Source: Dryobates pubescens
Lineage: Eukaryota > Chordata > Aves > Piciformes > Picidae
Reading direction: 5' to 3'
Assembly (NCBI RefSeq): GCF_014839835.1
Contig: NC_071633.1
Location: forward strand, 19,707,001-19,771,000
Length of the DNA stretch: 64,000 bases
Shown in pieces: positions 37,901 through 47,253 of this stretch; positions within the stretch are counted from its first letter, which is position 1; the number at the start of each line of letters is the position of its first letter. A program made the translations under genes and the position numbers. Below the pieces are notes generated by a model. The model saw nothing but the letters and a program-made list of their open reading frames with translations, was not told the DNA's origin and made no database searches.

Positions 37901-40193
37901 ATCCTGACCAGCACATCCTTGCCCAGGAGAAGAGGCTGGTGGAGTTACCATGGAAGGCTCACAAATGGGATGTGCCCAGCCCTGGGGCTTGGTCTGGAGC
38001 CAGGCTGGGAGAACAGAGTGGTGGAGGCCTTCCCCCAGATCCCTGGTGGTGCTACCAGCCCCTGCCTGTGCCCCACGGGGAGAGCTTCTGCAGAGCATCC
38101 TTCCTCCACCAGCTCTCCCAGCTGTGGCATCACTGCTCTCAGACCTGACCCTGCAGGTTCAAGGCTGCTCAGGACAGAGCAGTTCCTCCTGCTGAGCTCA
38201 GCTCCCTCCTGCAGTGCTTTCAGGTCTCAGACTTACGGTGCCAAGATCTCCTTTCTGCTGTGGGGAGGAGGGCTGGGGGCACAGGTAAGGAATGGTGGTG
38301 AGTGCCTGGACCTGCCTCCCCTCCCGGATCCCTGAGGAATTAACTTGGTCCCTGGGCTGTGCTAGAACAAACAACCCCAGCAGTCCCCCCCCAGGGTTCA
38401 TCCTCAGCCCCTTGATCCTTTAGTGATGGCAACAAGTCCTGACACCCCCACCCCTGAGAGGAGGAGCTGCTGGCCTTGCCCCAGCCCCTGCCTCTGCTTC
38501 TCCAGCCCTGGAGTTCCCCAGCACTGAGCTAAGTCTCAGAAGGGACTCCTTGCTCCCTGCTCTTTCCAGCTGAGCCCTGAGGACCGGAGTGGCTCTGGGC
38601 AAGGAGGATGTGCTGGGCACTGGATGTTCCCATAGCAACTTGAGTTACCTCCTGGTGTCGGCTCTGCCGCGCAGCCACCACCCTGCTCAGCGCTGGGGAG
38701 CTGGCAGGAGCCTGTGAGTTATCCTGGCACAGGCATTCCCAGTGCCCACCCCTGGGGCTCTGTGTTAGGGGGGCTGCCAGGAGCAGGGCTGCCAGGAGCA
38801 GGGCTGCCAGGAGCAGGGGCTGAGAGCAGCAGCAGCCCAGCAGCCTCAGCTGGTTTCACAGATGCTAAGCCAACGGTGCAGGGTCCCAGCCTGCAGCTGG
38901 GGCCAGATGTGCCACGTCCATGGGGGCAGCTGCAGAAGGCAGTGACTTTGGGTACCCCCACAAGCACATTTTGAGTCCTGGGGGAGCAGAGGCAGTGCCT
39001 GATTCCGGCAGCAGGGCAGGCAGGGCAGGCAAAGCCACTGCAGCTCGAACCCTGGACTCTACTCCCTGCAGCGTGGAGGACAGGGCCTGGGCTGCTCTTG
39101 CCCTCCTCGTGGCTGGGGCAGAGCTGGAGGTGTGATGTGTGAGGGTGGAGGGGAAGTAAGCAGGAACTGAAATGTGGAAAAGGCTGCCTGGGGTCTCTCC
39201 TGCTGCTGCCCTGAGTGAGGCTCTGGACCCCCCAGAGAGGTGGAGCAGGCAGCCCTGGGCTGGGGCTGTGAGTAAGCCAAGCCTGGCCAGGGTCCTGCAC
39301 CTGCCTCTTCCTTTCTCCTCGTGGCTCGGGGAGGGCCTGGGGAGGGCCTGGGGAGGGCCTGGCTGGTTCCCATCTCCCACACCAAGATGATCCAAGTGCT
39401 CTTCTCCCAGGGCTGTTCCTACCAAATGCTTCCTTTCCAGCACTTCCACCTTAGGGTTTCCTGAGGAGAGATTCTTTACTCTGAGGGTGGTGAGGCACTG
39501 GAACAGGCTGCCCAGAGCAGCTGGGGATGTCTCATCCCTGGAAGTGTTTAAGACCAGGCAGGATGAGTTTGTGCAGCCTGGGCTAGTAGGAGGTGTCCCT
39601 GCCCGTGGCAGGGGAGCTGTGGAACTGAGGGATCCTCAAGGTCCTTTCCAGCTGAAGCCATTCTCTTATTCTTTGACCTGTGTCAGCTGCACAAGCTGAT
39701 GGCAGAGCCTCACCTGCTGCCCCAGCCTGGGAGACTCTGCCTGGCTTTTGGAATCACAGAGCTTCTCTCAGGCTGGAGGAAGAGCTTGGCACAGCTCCCT
39801 CTGCTCTTGCTGTAGTTCAGGTGCTCCTGGAGCCCCTGGGGCTGCCACCTCCACTGTGACTCTCCCTGGGTTTATATAAGCTCAAGATCTGATCCCAGCC
39901 CAAACCATCCTACTCTCATCCGTGCTCCAGCACCTCTGGCCCCTGCCCCCAGCACCTGCAGCTCGATGGGGTGCTGTGTGGGGCCTGGCCAGCAGCACAC
40001 CTCTCTTGCTCACACCTTCACGGGAGGAAGGAGGCTGCTTGCTGGGGAGAGGAGCAGGAGGTTTCTGGTGCTTCGTGAGTGCTCCAAGGGCTGAAGCACA
40101 GAGAGGGAGACTGGGGCTGAGCAGTCCCAGGCTACAAGCGGTTCAGAGGTGCCAGAAAGCAGCCCCTGAGCAGTTTCTCTTTCCTACCTGCAT
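25924..40193 (-). CDS. ANO9: Anoctamin 9 (TMEM16J), complete
   Basis: TMEM16-family membrane protein; mammalian ANO9 has been reported as a scramblase or cation channel in epithelia. Exons (minus): 40193-40188, 35824-35759, 35572-35456, 35195-35059, 34790-34741, 34343-34285, 34128-34046, 33532-33398, 33304-33208, 32877-32817, 31902-31820, 31539-31435, 30953-30789, 30701-30665, 30194-30083, 29818-29761, 29607-29510, 28574-28408, 27979-27827, 27528-27381, 26608-26492, 26336-26243 and 26133-25924. All join in phase: 785 aa (human 782). The cytosolic N-terminus includes [13 protein letters not shown]. The membrane domain starts near [17 protein letters not shown]. Acidic residues matching the family's Ca2+ site are present in SNVMEY, DEFLEM and FEIHLDAIK. 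Least certain are the six-base first coding exon (ATGCAG) and the C-terminal tail after NLRKEL, where a GTGGGT donor is possible. Intron 17 holds a large minisatellite. Confidence 0.94.
26735..26965 (-). mobile_element. CR1 LINE 3' fragment in ANO9 intron 20
   Basis: Reverse-strand CR1 blocks: GGGAGGGACCTCAAAGCTCA, CCCTGCCACGGGCAGGG, GGAACACCTCCAGGGAGGGG, AAGAATTTCTTCCTCATCTC. It has the same sense as ANO9 and is 5'-truncated. Confidence 0.9.
27721..27812. repeat. G-run and GCAGCAGYGCCGGGG tandem near the ANO9 exon 19 donor
   Basis: Three to four copies of GCAGCAGCGCCGGGG-like units with runs of up to 13 G. It lies within about 15-105 bases downstream (transcript sense) of the exon 19 donor at 27826. 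On the transcript this is C-rich. Confidence 0.8.
28655..29460. repeat. Large 20-22-bp hairpin minisatellite in ANO9 intron 17
   Basis: About 37 tandem copies of a unit built on GGCTCTGCCGGAGCC followed by GGGGTTA or GGGTTC. The core is an inverted repeat (GGCTC...GAGCC, 5-bp loop). The first third has mostly GGTTCGG junctions and the rest GGTTAGG. Shorter units lack CC before AGGG. It occupies nearly all of the intron between exons 17 and 18 and ends about 50 bp from the exon 17 donor. Confidence 0.97.
38767..38818. repeat. 18-bp tandem x 3 in ANO9 intron 1
   Basis: Three exact or near-exact copies of GGGCTGCCAGGAGCA(GG) in a row. Simple local duplication. Confidence 0.85.
39450..39690 (+). 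mobile_element. CR1 LINE 3' fragment in ANO9 intron 1
   Basis: CR1 blocks on the plus strand: AGAGATTCTTTACTCTGAGG, GGCACTGGAACAGGCTGCCC, ATCCCTGGAAGTGTTTAAGA, AAGGTCCTTTCCAGCTGAAG. It is antisense to ANO9 and one of the two antisense intronic copies. Confidence 0.9.
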
Positions 40194-40480
40194 GGCGGAG
40201 CGCTGAGCCTCTCTTTCCCCTCTCTCCCTTGGCCCCTCCAGGCAGGTCTCCGAGGAGCTGTCAGGCAGCCGGTGAGGCTGAGGCCGCAGGCAGAACAAGC
40301 CCGGAGGCTGCCGGGGCTGCTCGCAGCGTGGGGCTGCCTTCCGCGGCACCTTGCCCCAGGTCTCTCCCTGACTTCCGTGTGCCACTCACCTGCCTTGGGA
40401 GGGACCTGCCCCTGCCTGGCAGCAGGCAGATAGCAGAGGAGGAGAGGAGAGAGCTGCCCTTCACCCTCACACGAAGGAGT
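40194..40480 (-). promoter_or_regulatory. ANO9: Probable ANO9 promoter and 5' UTR
   Basis: Moderately CpG-rich sequence directly upstream of the proposed ATGCAG first coding exon. The start context is CCGCCATGC. No TATA box is seen. A minisatellite begins about 330 bp upstream of the ATG. Confidence 0.4.
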
Positions 40481-40527
40481 GGCAAGCCCAACACCGCCTA
40501 GCAGAGCAGGCAGGTAACCTGCTGCTG

Positions 40528-40733
40528 TCGCTCTGCCACCCCCCAAGTGCTCTGCCACCCTTAGTGCTCTGCCACCCCCCAAGTGCTCTGCCACCCTTAG
40601 TGCTCTGCCACCCTTAGTGCTCTGCCAACCCCTTGCTCTGCGCCCCCCCCCTCCCCCCCAGTGCTCTGCCACCCTTAGGGCTCTGCCACTCCCCCCAGTG
40701 CTCTGCCACCCTTAGTGCTCTGCCACCCCCATC
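40528..40733. repeat. 17-18-bp minisatellite upstream of ANO9
   Basis: Eleven copies of (A)GTGCTCTGCCACC followed by CTT or CCCCA, partly degenerate in the middle where a C-run intrudes (about 40645-40660). It lies 335-540 bp upstream of the proposed ANO9 start codon. Confidence 0.9.
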
Positions 40734-40739
40734 TTCCCC

Positions 40740-42900
40740 CCCCGTCCCTCTCAGTGCCAGTGCTGCACCCTGTGAACATCCCCAGGAGGTGGCACAGACC
40801 AGAAAGTGCTGAGCTGTTCTGTACAGGGTGGGGGAAAAGCCCCCAGAGAGACACCAAAGCTGAGCTGTGCTGCCCCTGCCTGCTTCCCAGGGAGAGCTCT
40901 GGGGTGTGTGAGGGGCAGGGGATGGGAACAGCACTCGGGGGAGAGCAGATGGGAGGGGGCTGGGCTGAGGAAGCCTTCCTGAAGGAGGGCAGTGCTGGGA
41001 GCGGTGTGGCTGCTGGAGCAGGAAGGGCACTCGCTGTGCCCAGAGTGGTGTTCCCAGCCCAGCCAACAGCACTTTGGGGCTTTGCCAAGTGCCTTGAGCA
41101 GATGGAATCAGATTTGTGAGCCCTGAAACGAGGCAAGAGAAGCACAGGAGGAGTTGGTTCTGCTGAGTGTGACCTGAGGGCAGAGCAGGGGAAGGGGCAG
41201 GCAGAGGCTGGCCAGGAGGGGAGCACTGCACCACCAGCAGCTCTCCATGGGTGTGGGAGAGCAAAGTGTGCGCTCACCTGGGGGGAGTGGAGCTGTGCCA
41301 GATGGCATCCCCGGTGCTCCCCACCCCTCCAGACAGGGCTGGAGACCTCTGCAAGGTGAGTGCTGCTGGGGGAAACAGCCAGCTGGTGTAGGCAGGACAG
41401 GCACACTGCTCCTCCTGCCCAGCTGTGTCTTCCTCCTCAGGCTTTGCTCAGCAGCACTGGGAGGGCTTTGCCCTCCAGGGCTTTGTGAGCTGGGGGGAGG
41501 GTGAGTCCATGCCTGTAGGTTGTGTCTTCTAAGGTACCTGGCCCCAGAGATCTAATGGCACTCAGAGGAGACTCTGTGGTTTTCATTGGGGTTAGGAGGA
41601 GCTTGGCCTGGGCAGGATTTAGCTCCTTTGTAGGTTCCCTCTTTCAGCCCTTTCCTTCCCAGGCAACCCTCCTGTGCCACCCTCTCAGCACTTCTTGCTC
41701 TGGGAGGTACTGGTGCTGAGGTTGGCAGCATGAAAACCCGAGGCCAGGGAGGGAGGTGATGATGAGGAAGCTTCCAGCCTCCTGGTGAAGACTCTGCCTC
41801 GGGTGAAGTGTGGTGTGGCCATGGCTCATGCTCCTGCTGAGGTTCTGCAGCCACACAGCCCTTTGGTAAGCAGCCAGAATCACTGCAGAGCTCATCACCC
41901 TCCGCTGCTTATTGCTGCTGGGGCTGCAGTCCTGATCCCTCACAGCATCTCCTCAGCCCAGGAGACTCTGACCACGTCGGGCAGGGGTTTTAGCCATGCT
42001 GAGCCAGGTGGCTCAGAGCTCTCCTTGCCCTGCTGGGGATGGGAAATTCCACCCGGGAGGAGGCAATAAAACCACTGATGGCTTTCAGGCAGGAAACCAC
42101 CTCAGCCTGGCAGAGGATCCCTTCCGACAGGAGCTCCTCTGCTGTGTGTGCAGAGGCTCTGAGCATCTCTCAGGGAGGAGGCTGCTGAAATATTTGCTCT
42201 GCTCAGTTCCCAGGGGCTGGGGTTTGTTTGTAGTTTGCAGGGTGTTGCCTTCCTCTGCATCTGCCTAGAGCCTGTGACAGCCTTCAGTAGAGGCTGATTA
42301 AGGTGTGTTTTTCTGCTGTTTCCCTGGAGCACCTTCAGCACAGATCCCAGAAGGGTTTGGGTTGGAAGAGCCTTTGCAGATCACCTGCCGTGGGCAGGGA
42401 CACCTCCTACAGCATCGGGGGGCTCAAAGCCCTGCCCGAGCTCCTGAACAGCCAGCTCAGGTCATCCTGAAGCAGGGCTGCTGCTGCCCAGCTGTGCCGC
42501 TGCTCCCACAGGGACAGGAGCTGGCTGCTCAGCTTGGCTGCAGAGCCCAGCGCCAGAGGTGCCCTTGGCTGCTGCCTGGGGGTGGGGGAAAGGCAAACAG
42601 AGAGGAGTTTAGGACTCTCTCTTTCTGTCTTCATTTTGAAGACATCACTCAAAAGCAGACAAAAGCGTCTGGGGAACGCCACCAAACTTCTGCATCTGCA
42701 GGAGTGTGGGTTTGGGGTTTTTCCCCAGGGCAGGATTGGTCCTCCCCCTCCTCAGCGCCCCGGGTCAGTGCCTCTGGCTCCGATGTGGCAAGCACGCAGC
42801 TGAGGCTGGCTTTGCTCCTCGGGGGAGCAAGCAGGCAGCAGCGTGGCTCGGCCGGCACAGCACCGCTCCTTTCATGCCCAAGCGGCCCCGGAGCTGGGAG
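40740..42900. other. Intergenic region between ANO9 and the Topors-like gene
   Basis: I recognise no gene here. It holds one CR1 fragment (42335-42450) and an exon-like donor CTCTGCAAG|GTGAGTG at about 41357 on the plus strand, which may be chance or an upstream exon of the Topors-like transcript. ANO9 and the Topors-like gene diverge from this spacer. Confidence 0.45.
42335..42450 (-). mobile_element. CR1 LINE fragment, intergenic
   Basis: Reverse-strand CR1 end: GGTTTGGGTTGGAAGAGCC, GATCACCTGCCGTGGGCAGG, GACACCTCCTACAGCATC, CTCAAAGCCCTGCC. It is short and diverged. Confidence 0.8.
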
Positions 42901-42939
42901 CTGGTGGCTCAGGGCGAGTCCTGCGGAGCCAGGTCACCC

Positions 42940-43249
42940 CAGCCCGCCGGCGCTGCTCCTGGCGCGGCTGCTGGCTGCCATCATGCGGCCGGCTCCCTTC
43001 TGGGCAGCCCCCCGCATGTTCCCTGCCGTTTCTTGCTCGGTTCCGTTCTTCTGCTCCACCAGGGCTTTCCCTCTTCTCCCCGCAGCACCCTCCGGTGCTC
43101 CCTGCCGGGGCAGGGCGGCTCCAGCGCCGTGCCGGGAGGTGTCGGCGTCCCTGCCTGCGGCGGAGCCGAAGTGTGTCACCTCGGAGCTCCTGACGAAGAA
43201 CTCTTCCTGGCGTTGATTCCAAGGAATAATTTGTAAAGCCCTGCTGCAG
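42940..43249 (+). other. Candidate non-coding first exon and CpG promoter of the Topors-like gene
   Basis: A CpG-rich stretch (about 42770-43180) ends in a consensus donor, CTGCTGCAG|GTGAGG, at 43249. The next good acceptor on the plus strand, TTGCAG|GTCACG at 45354, lies 42 bases before the Topors-like ATG. A 5' UTR exon spliced across a 2.1 kb intron would fit TOPORS, whose coding sequence is also nearly all in one exon. No coding sequence is proposed here. Confidence 0.35.
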
Positions 43250-45353
43250 GTGAGGGGCCCATGGGAGGGGTGAGGATTCAGCAGCTCTGAGGAACACACA
43301 GCAGCCTGCACTGGCACTTGGCTCACCAGAAATACCCCAACGTGCCCCAGAGGAAGGGAGCAGGCAGCTCCAGCCCTGGCCAGACCCCCTGGGTGGAAGC
43401 AAAATATCCCCCTCCAGCAAACCAGCCTCACAGGGTGGCAAACACAGCGTGGTCAGAAGTTTAATGTCTCATGGCAGAGGGGAGCAGGACCCGGGGCAGC
43501 CCCAGGACCCGGGGTGGGACTGACTGGAAAGCACAGAGCGGGGCCCACACAAGAGGGGCAAAGAGCCTGCATCCCCCAACAACCTCCAGCTCTCCCAGCC
43601 TCAAGACACATTCACCCAAGGTGATGTGAGAGCTCTTGACAGCATTGGGGATGGTTCTTTCTGGGCTGATTTTATTGATCCATTCAAGATGCTTTCATTC
43701 CCCCCCCCGCCCCCCAGCTGTAAATAAGTACAGGGCACTGCTGAAGGCATTCCATCCATTCAATCCAACAGACAGGGGAAGGAATTCTCCCCTCCACAGC
43801 CTTGATTCCAGCATCCCAGCAGCAGCTGTGTCCTGGTGGCTAAAGACCCAAGAGCCTTCACACCACATGCCTGAATCAGCAGCAAGTAATAGCAGAGCCT
43901 GATGTTCACCAAGAAGTTTTGGTTGGGACATGGTTGAGGCATCACAGAAAGTTCAGAACCTTGAGCAGAAGACACAAAACCTCTGATGTGTCTCTTTGAT
44001 GCTCTCAGAGATCTCTTCCAGCCTCGACAACTCTGTGCCTTGGTTATGCCCAAGCCAGCAACAGCAAAGTCACAATCCCAGCACTGCTGCTCAGTCTGTG
44101 ACTTCAGGACCAAAGAGGAGCCAGAGTGTGTCCTAAGGTAACCCTGGGGAATCAGAGTGCTCAAATGCACACCCCTAAGGGGGAGGGGGGAAAGAGCTTG
44201 CTTGAGGACCCTGCCTCACATGTTTGAGCCATTAGGCAGAGTGCAGAGGAGTGGTGGAGGCTGGGTGGGGACCAAGTGCTTGAGTGGCTCAAGCTGCTAT
44301 CAAGCTGCCCTGCACTGGTGGTCGTGCTGGGAGCTGTCAGTGGCCTGGGCCCCAGCTCTGCAGAACAGAAATGAAGACAAAGGGCTCCAGGTGGGGGTTG
44401 GCTTTTTGTGCAGGGGTGAGGAGCCCTCCCTGAGCACAGCAGAGATCAGCAAGAACACTGCATCCATGTGAGCCCAGCAGGGTGGGCACCGGAGAGAGGC
44501 TCTCCCAGGGCAAGAACTCTAAAGGAGTCATGGCCCAAGGGGAGCAGCAGGCTGGGCAAAGCTCCTGGTAGGTGCAGACCCAAGTTTAGGCAGTAAGTGA
44601 AGTGCTGGTGGTAAGGCAGATGCCTGAGAGCTCTGGGAAAATGCCTGGAGACAGCAGAAACAAGATGGCACAGGCAGCACGGGGCCCAGCCCCTGGTGGA
44701 GGAGTCTGCACCTTCTGTTGTGGCTGGACTCGAGTGGAGCTGGGCTCCAGCTGTCAGGAGAGAAATGGAGTTGGAAGTGTGAGCTGTCCCCACAAGCCCT
44801 GGGATGCCACCAGCAAGAGAGCCACTGTGCTGTCACCAGAAAGTCACTGATGGCACCAGAGAGTCATTGTGCCTTCATAAGAGCCCACTGTGATGCCACC
44901 AGCGAGCCAGGGTGATGCCACCAGCCTCACTGTGTTTGGAGGTGTGGGGCAGCTCTTGTGTGTGGAGACAGCTGGGGGGGGGCCTGTGCATGGAGACAGC
45001 TGTCTGCAGGGGGGGACAAAGGACCCCTGTCCCTGGGCTCTGTGATGAGGGCACAGAGAGGCTCTGACAGTCAGGGACCTTGGCAGGGCCCCAGCGATGC
45101 TCCTGCCCTGCTGCCCCCTCCTCCTTGAGCTGCTCTTGCAAAGAGGCCAGGAGCTGCTTTCCTGCCTTCCTCCTTCCTGGGCCGGTGGCAGATGCCAGTA
45201 TCCTGCTGCCTGGAGAGCAGACAGGAGGAGGTGGAGGTGTCCCTGGTGCCCCTTGCCTGCTCCAGGAGCAGCCCCAGGCAGTGGTGGCAGCACAGGCTCA
45301 GAGCAGGCACCTCTGCAGTGCCAACCTCATCATCACCTTTGCTGCTCCTTGCA
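43250..45353. other. Inferred intron or spacer before the Topors-like coding exon
   Basis: I recognise no protein here. Minus-strand ATTAAA (43460-43465) and AATAAA (43671-43676) lie in AT-richer sequence with a C-run (about 43699-43716). They could mark the 3' end of an unrecognised minus-strand transcript. Confidence 0.35.
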
Positions 45354-45395
45354 GGTCACGTCTGAGAGTTGTAGCTCTGCTGCTGGTGGCAGGGG

Positions 45396-46268
45396 ATGCC
45401 ATCAGACAAGGACTGGGCAGAGGAGGGCACCTCTGCCCCTGCTGCCGGCACCAGCCCCGTGCCTGAGGCTGAGCCGCTGCCCGCCGCTGAGGACCCGGGC
45501 AGCGGCTGCCCAGGCTGCCAGGCTGCCCGCAGCAGCCAGGGCTGCCTGAGCTCCTGCACGCACTGCTTCTGCCCTCCCTGCATCGAGGAGTGGTCCCACA
45601 GCAGGTTCTCCTGCCCCTACTGCCAGCAGCCTCTTCACCACCCGTTCCCACGGCAGGGAGTGCGGTGCCAGGAGCGGCACCACGGGCACGGCCCCTCGCC
45701 CCCCCGCAGCGATGGGCGCTGGGCAGCGAGAGGGAGCTATCAGCATCCCTCAGGCCAGAGCCGTCCTGGCAGAGGCCGTGGTGATGCCCAGGCCAGAGGG
45801 GCAGAGCGGGGGGGCAGGAGGAGAGCAGGGAGGAGATGGCAGGATGAGGCTGAGCGCGGCTGGGGGCAGGCTGTCCTGGCATCGCCAAGGAGCAGCCGGC
45901 GGCACTGGCGAGCAGGCTGGGGCTCCTCCGGCCAGCGGCGTGCAGCAAGGAGCCGCTCCCGGCGCCGGCCCCGCAGGAACAGCAGCCGAGCTCGGGGGCA
46001 GCGCTCACGGCGCCACCGCCGCAGGCAGCGGCGGCAGAGCAGGCACCAGGACAATGCCCCTGCCTGGCACAGACCACGGAGCAGGCAGTCCCACGGGCGA
46101 GGCCAGGAGATGCACGCAAGGCATGGAGCCTGGGACCCCTCTGCAAGACACAGGCGGCAGAGGAGCAGGAGGGAGCAGCGGGAGGAGCAAGCGGCGTGGC
46201 AGGAAGGGCACAGGTCCCGCAGACACAGGAGCCGACCCTGGGGCAGCTCTGGCAGCTGTGCCTGGTAG
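45396..46268 (+). CDS. Topors-like RING finger protein with arginine-rich tail
   Basis: A single coding exon gives 290 aa. Residues 38-76 form a full C3HC4 RING: C38-x2-C41, C54-x-H56, C59-x2-C62, C73-x2-C76. The stretch PPCIEEWSHSRFSCPYCQQP follows the spacing and wording of the TOPORS RING (CVQEWSKNKAECPLCKQP). TOPORS is a nuclear E3 ligase for ubiquitin and SUMO. Residues from about 90 on are very rich in Arg, Ser, Gln and Gly, with RSRRR and RRHRRRQRRQ runs like an RS-type domain. True TOPORS is about 1,000 aa, so this is a short relative. The ATG lies 42 bases after a good acceptor (45354), with G at -3. An AATAAA follows 86 bases after the stop. Substrate and exact function are unknown. 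A decayed copy is unlikely because the RING is intact. Confidence 0.75.
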   Translation: MPSDKDWAEEGTSAPAAGTSPVPEAEPLPAAEDPGSGCPGCQAARSSQGCLSSCTHCFCPPCIEEWSHSRFSCPYCQQPLHHPFPRQGVRCQERHHGHGPSPPRSDGRWAARGSYQHPSGQSRPGRGRGDAQARGAERGGRRRAGRRWQDEAERGWGQAVLASPRSSRRHWRAGWGSSGQRRAARSRSRRRPRRNSSRARGQRSRRHRRRQRRQSRHQDNAPAWHRPRSRQSHGRGQEMHARHGAWDPSARHRRQRSRREQREEQAAWQEGHRSRRHRSRPWGSSGSCAW

Positions 46269-46353
46269 CTCACCCTGCCAAGAAGGGACAGGCAGGGGCT
46301 GGAGCAGCCAGAAGGTGCAGGAAGGTCTCAAGGCATCACAGCCCAGGACTCCA

Positions 46354-46359
46354 AATAAA
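46354..46359 (+). terminator. Poly(A) signal of the Topors-like gene
   Basis: AATAAA (CTCCAAATAAACAAG) 86 bases after the stop codon, followed by a GT-rich stretch. It supports this being a transcribed gene with a short 3' UTR. Confidence 0.65.
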
Positions 46360-46374
46360 CAAGTGGGTGTCATG

Positions 46375-47253
46375 AGCAAAAGCTTCCTGGACTTCAGTTT
46401 GTGCCTTTGTGTCTGTCCTCTCTGGGGCCTGAGGGGCCAGGCAGGGAGCTGAGGGGGTCCCCACAGCCCCACCTTGGCTCTCCACCTCTTGGCTCCCATT
46501 CATTTGTTCTGTACTTTTCCAGGCCCAGACTTGACCTTCCTGGCCCTCAGCCTCCAACCCTTACAGTCACCCTGTGACTGTCCACCTTCCTGCCCCCTAG
46601 GCCCAGAGCCTGGGCAAGCAGAGCAGCTGAGCATCGTGCCCATGGCCATGATGTCTGCTGGATGGAAGAAGAATGCTGCCCCTGGGTCCCTGAGTGGGGC
46701 CACACAGGAGTTAGAGCTGAGCTCTGGCCTCTGCCCCGCAAGGGCTACAGGATCCTGCTTGTGCAGACCCTGCTCTGTTGGAGCCACACTTTCCTTGGTC
46801 ATCTTCCTTCCTCAGAGACTTGCTTCAGTAGACCTGGACTCCATGCAGATGGTGCTGTTCTCCTCAAAGCTGAGCAGCTCCCAAAGCCTCTCCTGGGGAC
46901 TGTGCCCAGGGAAGATGCTGGCAACCCTTCTGTGTGCTGGACGCTCGCTCCAGAGCTCTGCTTCCACCCTTGCAGAGCAACAGCCACTGAGCAAAGATCC
47001 AAACCAGTGCTGATGCAACCAAAAAACCCCAAACACAACAAAACCCCAAACCAACAGAACCAAAACAACCACCCCCCCTCCCCACCCCCCTCACCCCAAA
47101 TAAAACCCAAACAAAGACCACCCAAAAACCCAGCCCCCCAAACCCCAAGCTCTTGAAGTGCAAATGGCTTGGAGCTGCCCCATGGCAGAGCGCTCCTGGC
47201 CAGCACTGCTCTGAGGGAGGGCAGCAGTCCACCAGCTGCCACAGTCTGCCACT
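46375..47253. other. Tail-to-tail spacer between the Topors-like and GH31-like genes
   Basis: It should hold the 3' UTR of the minus-strand GH31-like gene. I find no canonical minus-strand AATAAA here, so that gene's 3' end is undefined. An A/C-rich low-complexity tract at 47013-47146 (runs such as AAAACCCCAAACC) stands out and includes a plus-strand AATAAA by composition. Confidence 0.5.
47013..47146. repeat. A/C-rich low-complexity tract
   Basis: Strings of AAACCCC, AACAAAACC and CCCCCTCCCC with almost no G or T. On the minus strand this is a long G/T-rich tract within the likely 3' UTR of the GH31-like gene. A similar but shorter tract is at 62362-62420. Confidence 0.85.

Larger units (their letters stand above)
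35825..40187 (-). other. ANO9: ANO9 intron 1 (inferred)
   Basis: A 4.4 kb stretch between the proposed ATGCAG exon and exon 2. I recognise no coding exon inside it. It contains a CR1 fragment (39450-39690), an 18-bp x 3 tandem (38767-38818), and otherwise unique GC-rich sequence. As the largest intron of the gene next to the proposed promoter, it may carry regulatory sites, but none can be named from sequence. Confidence 0.55.
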
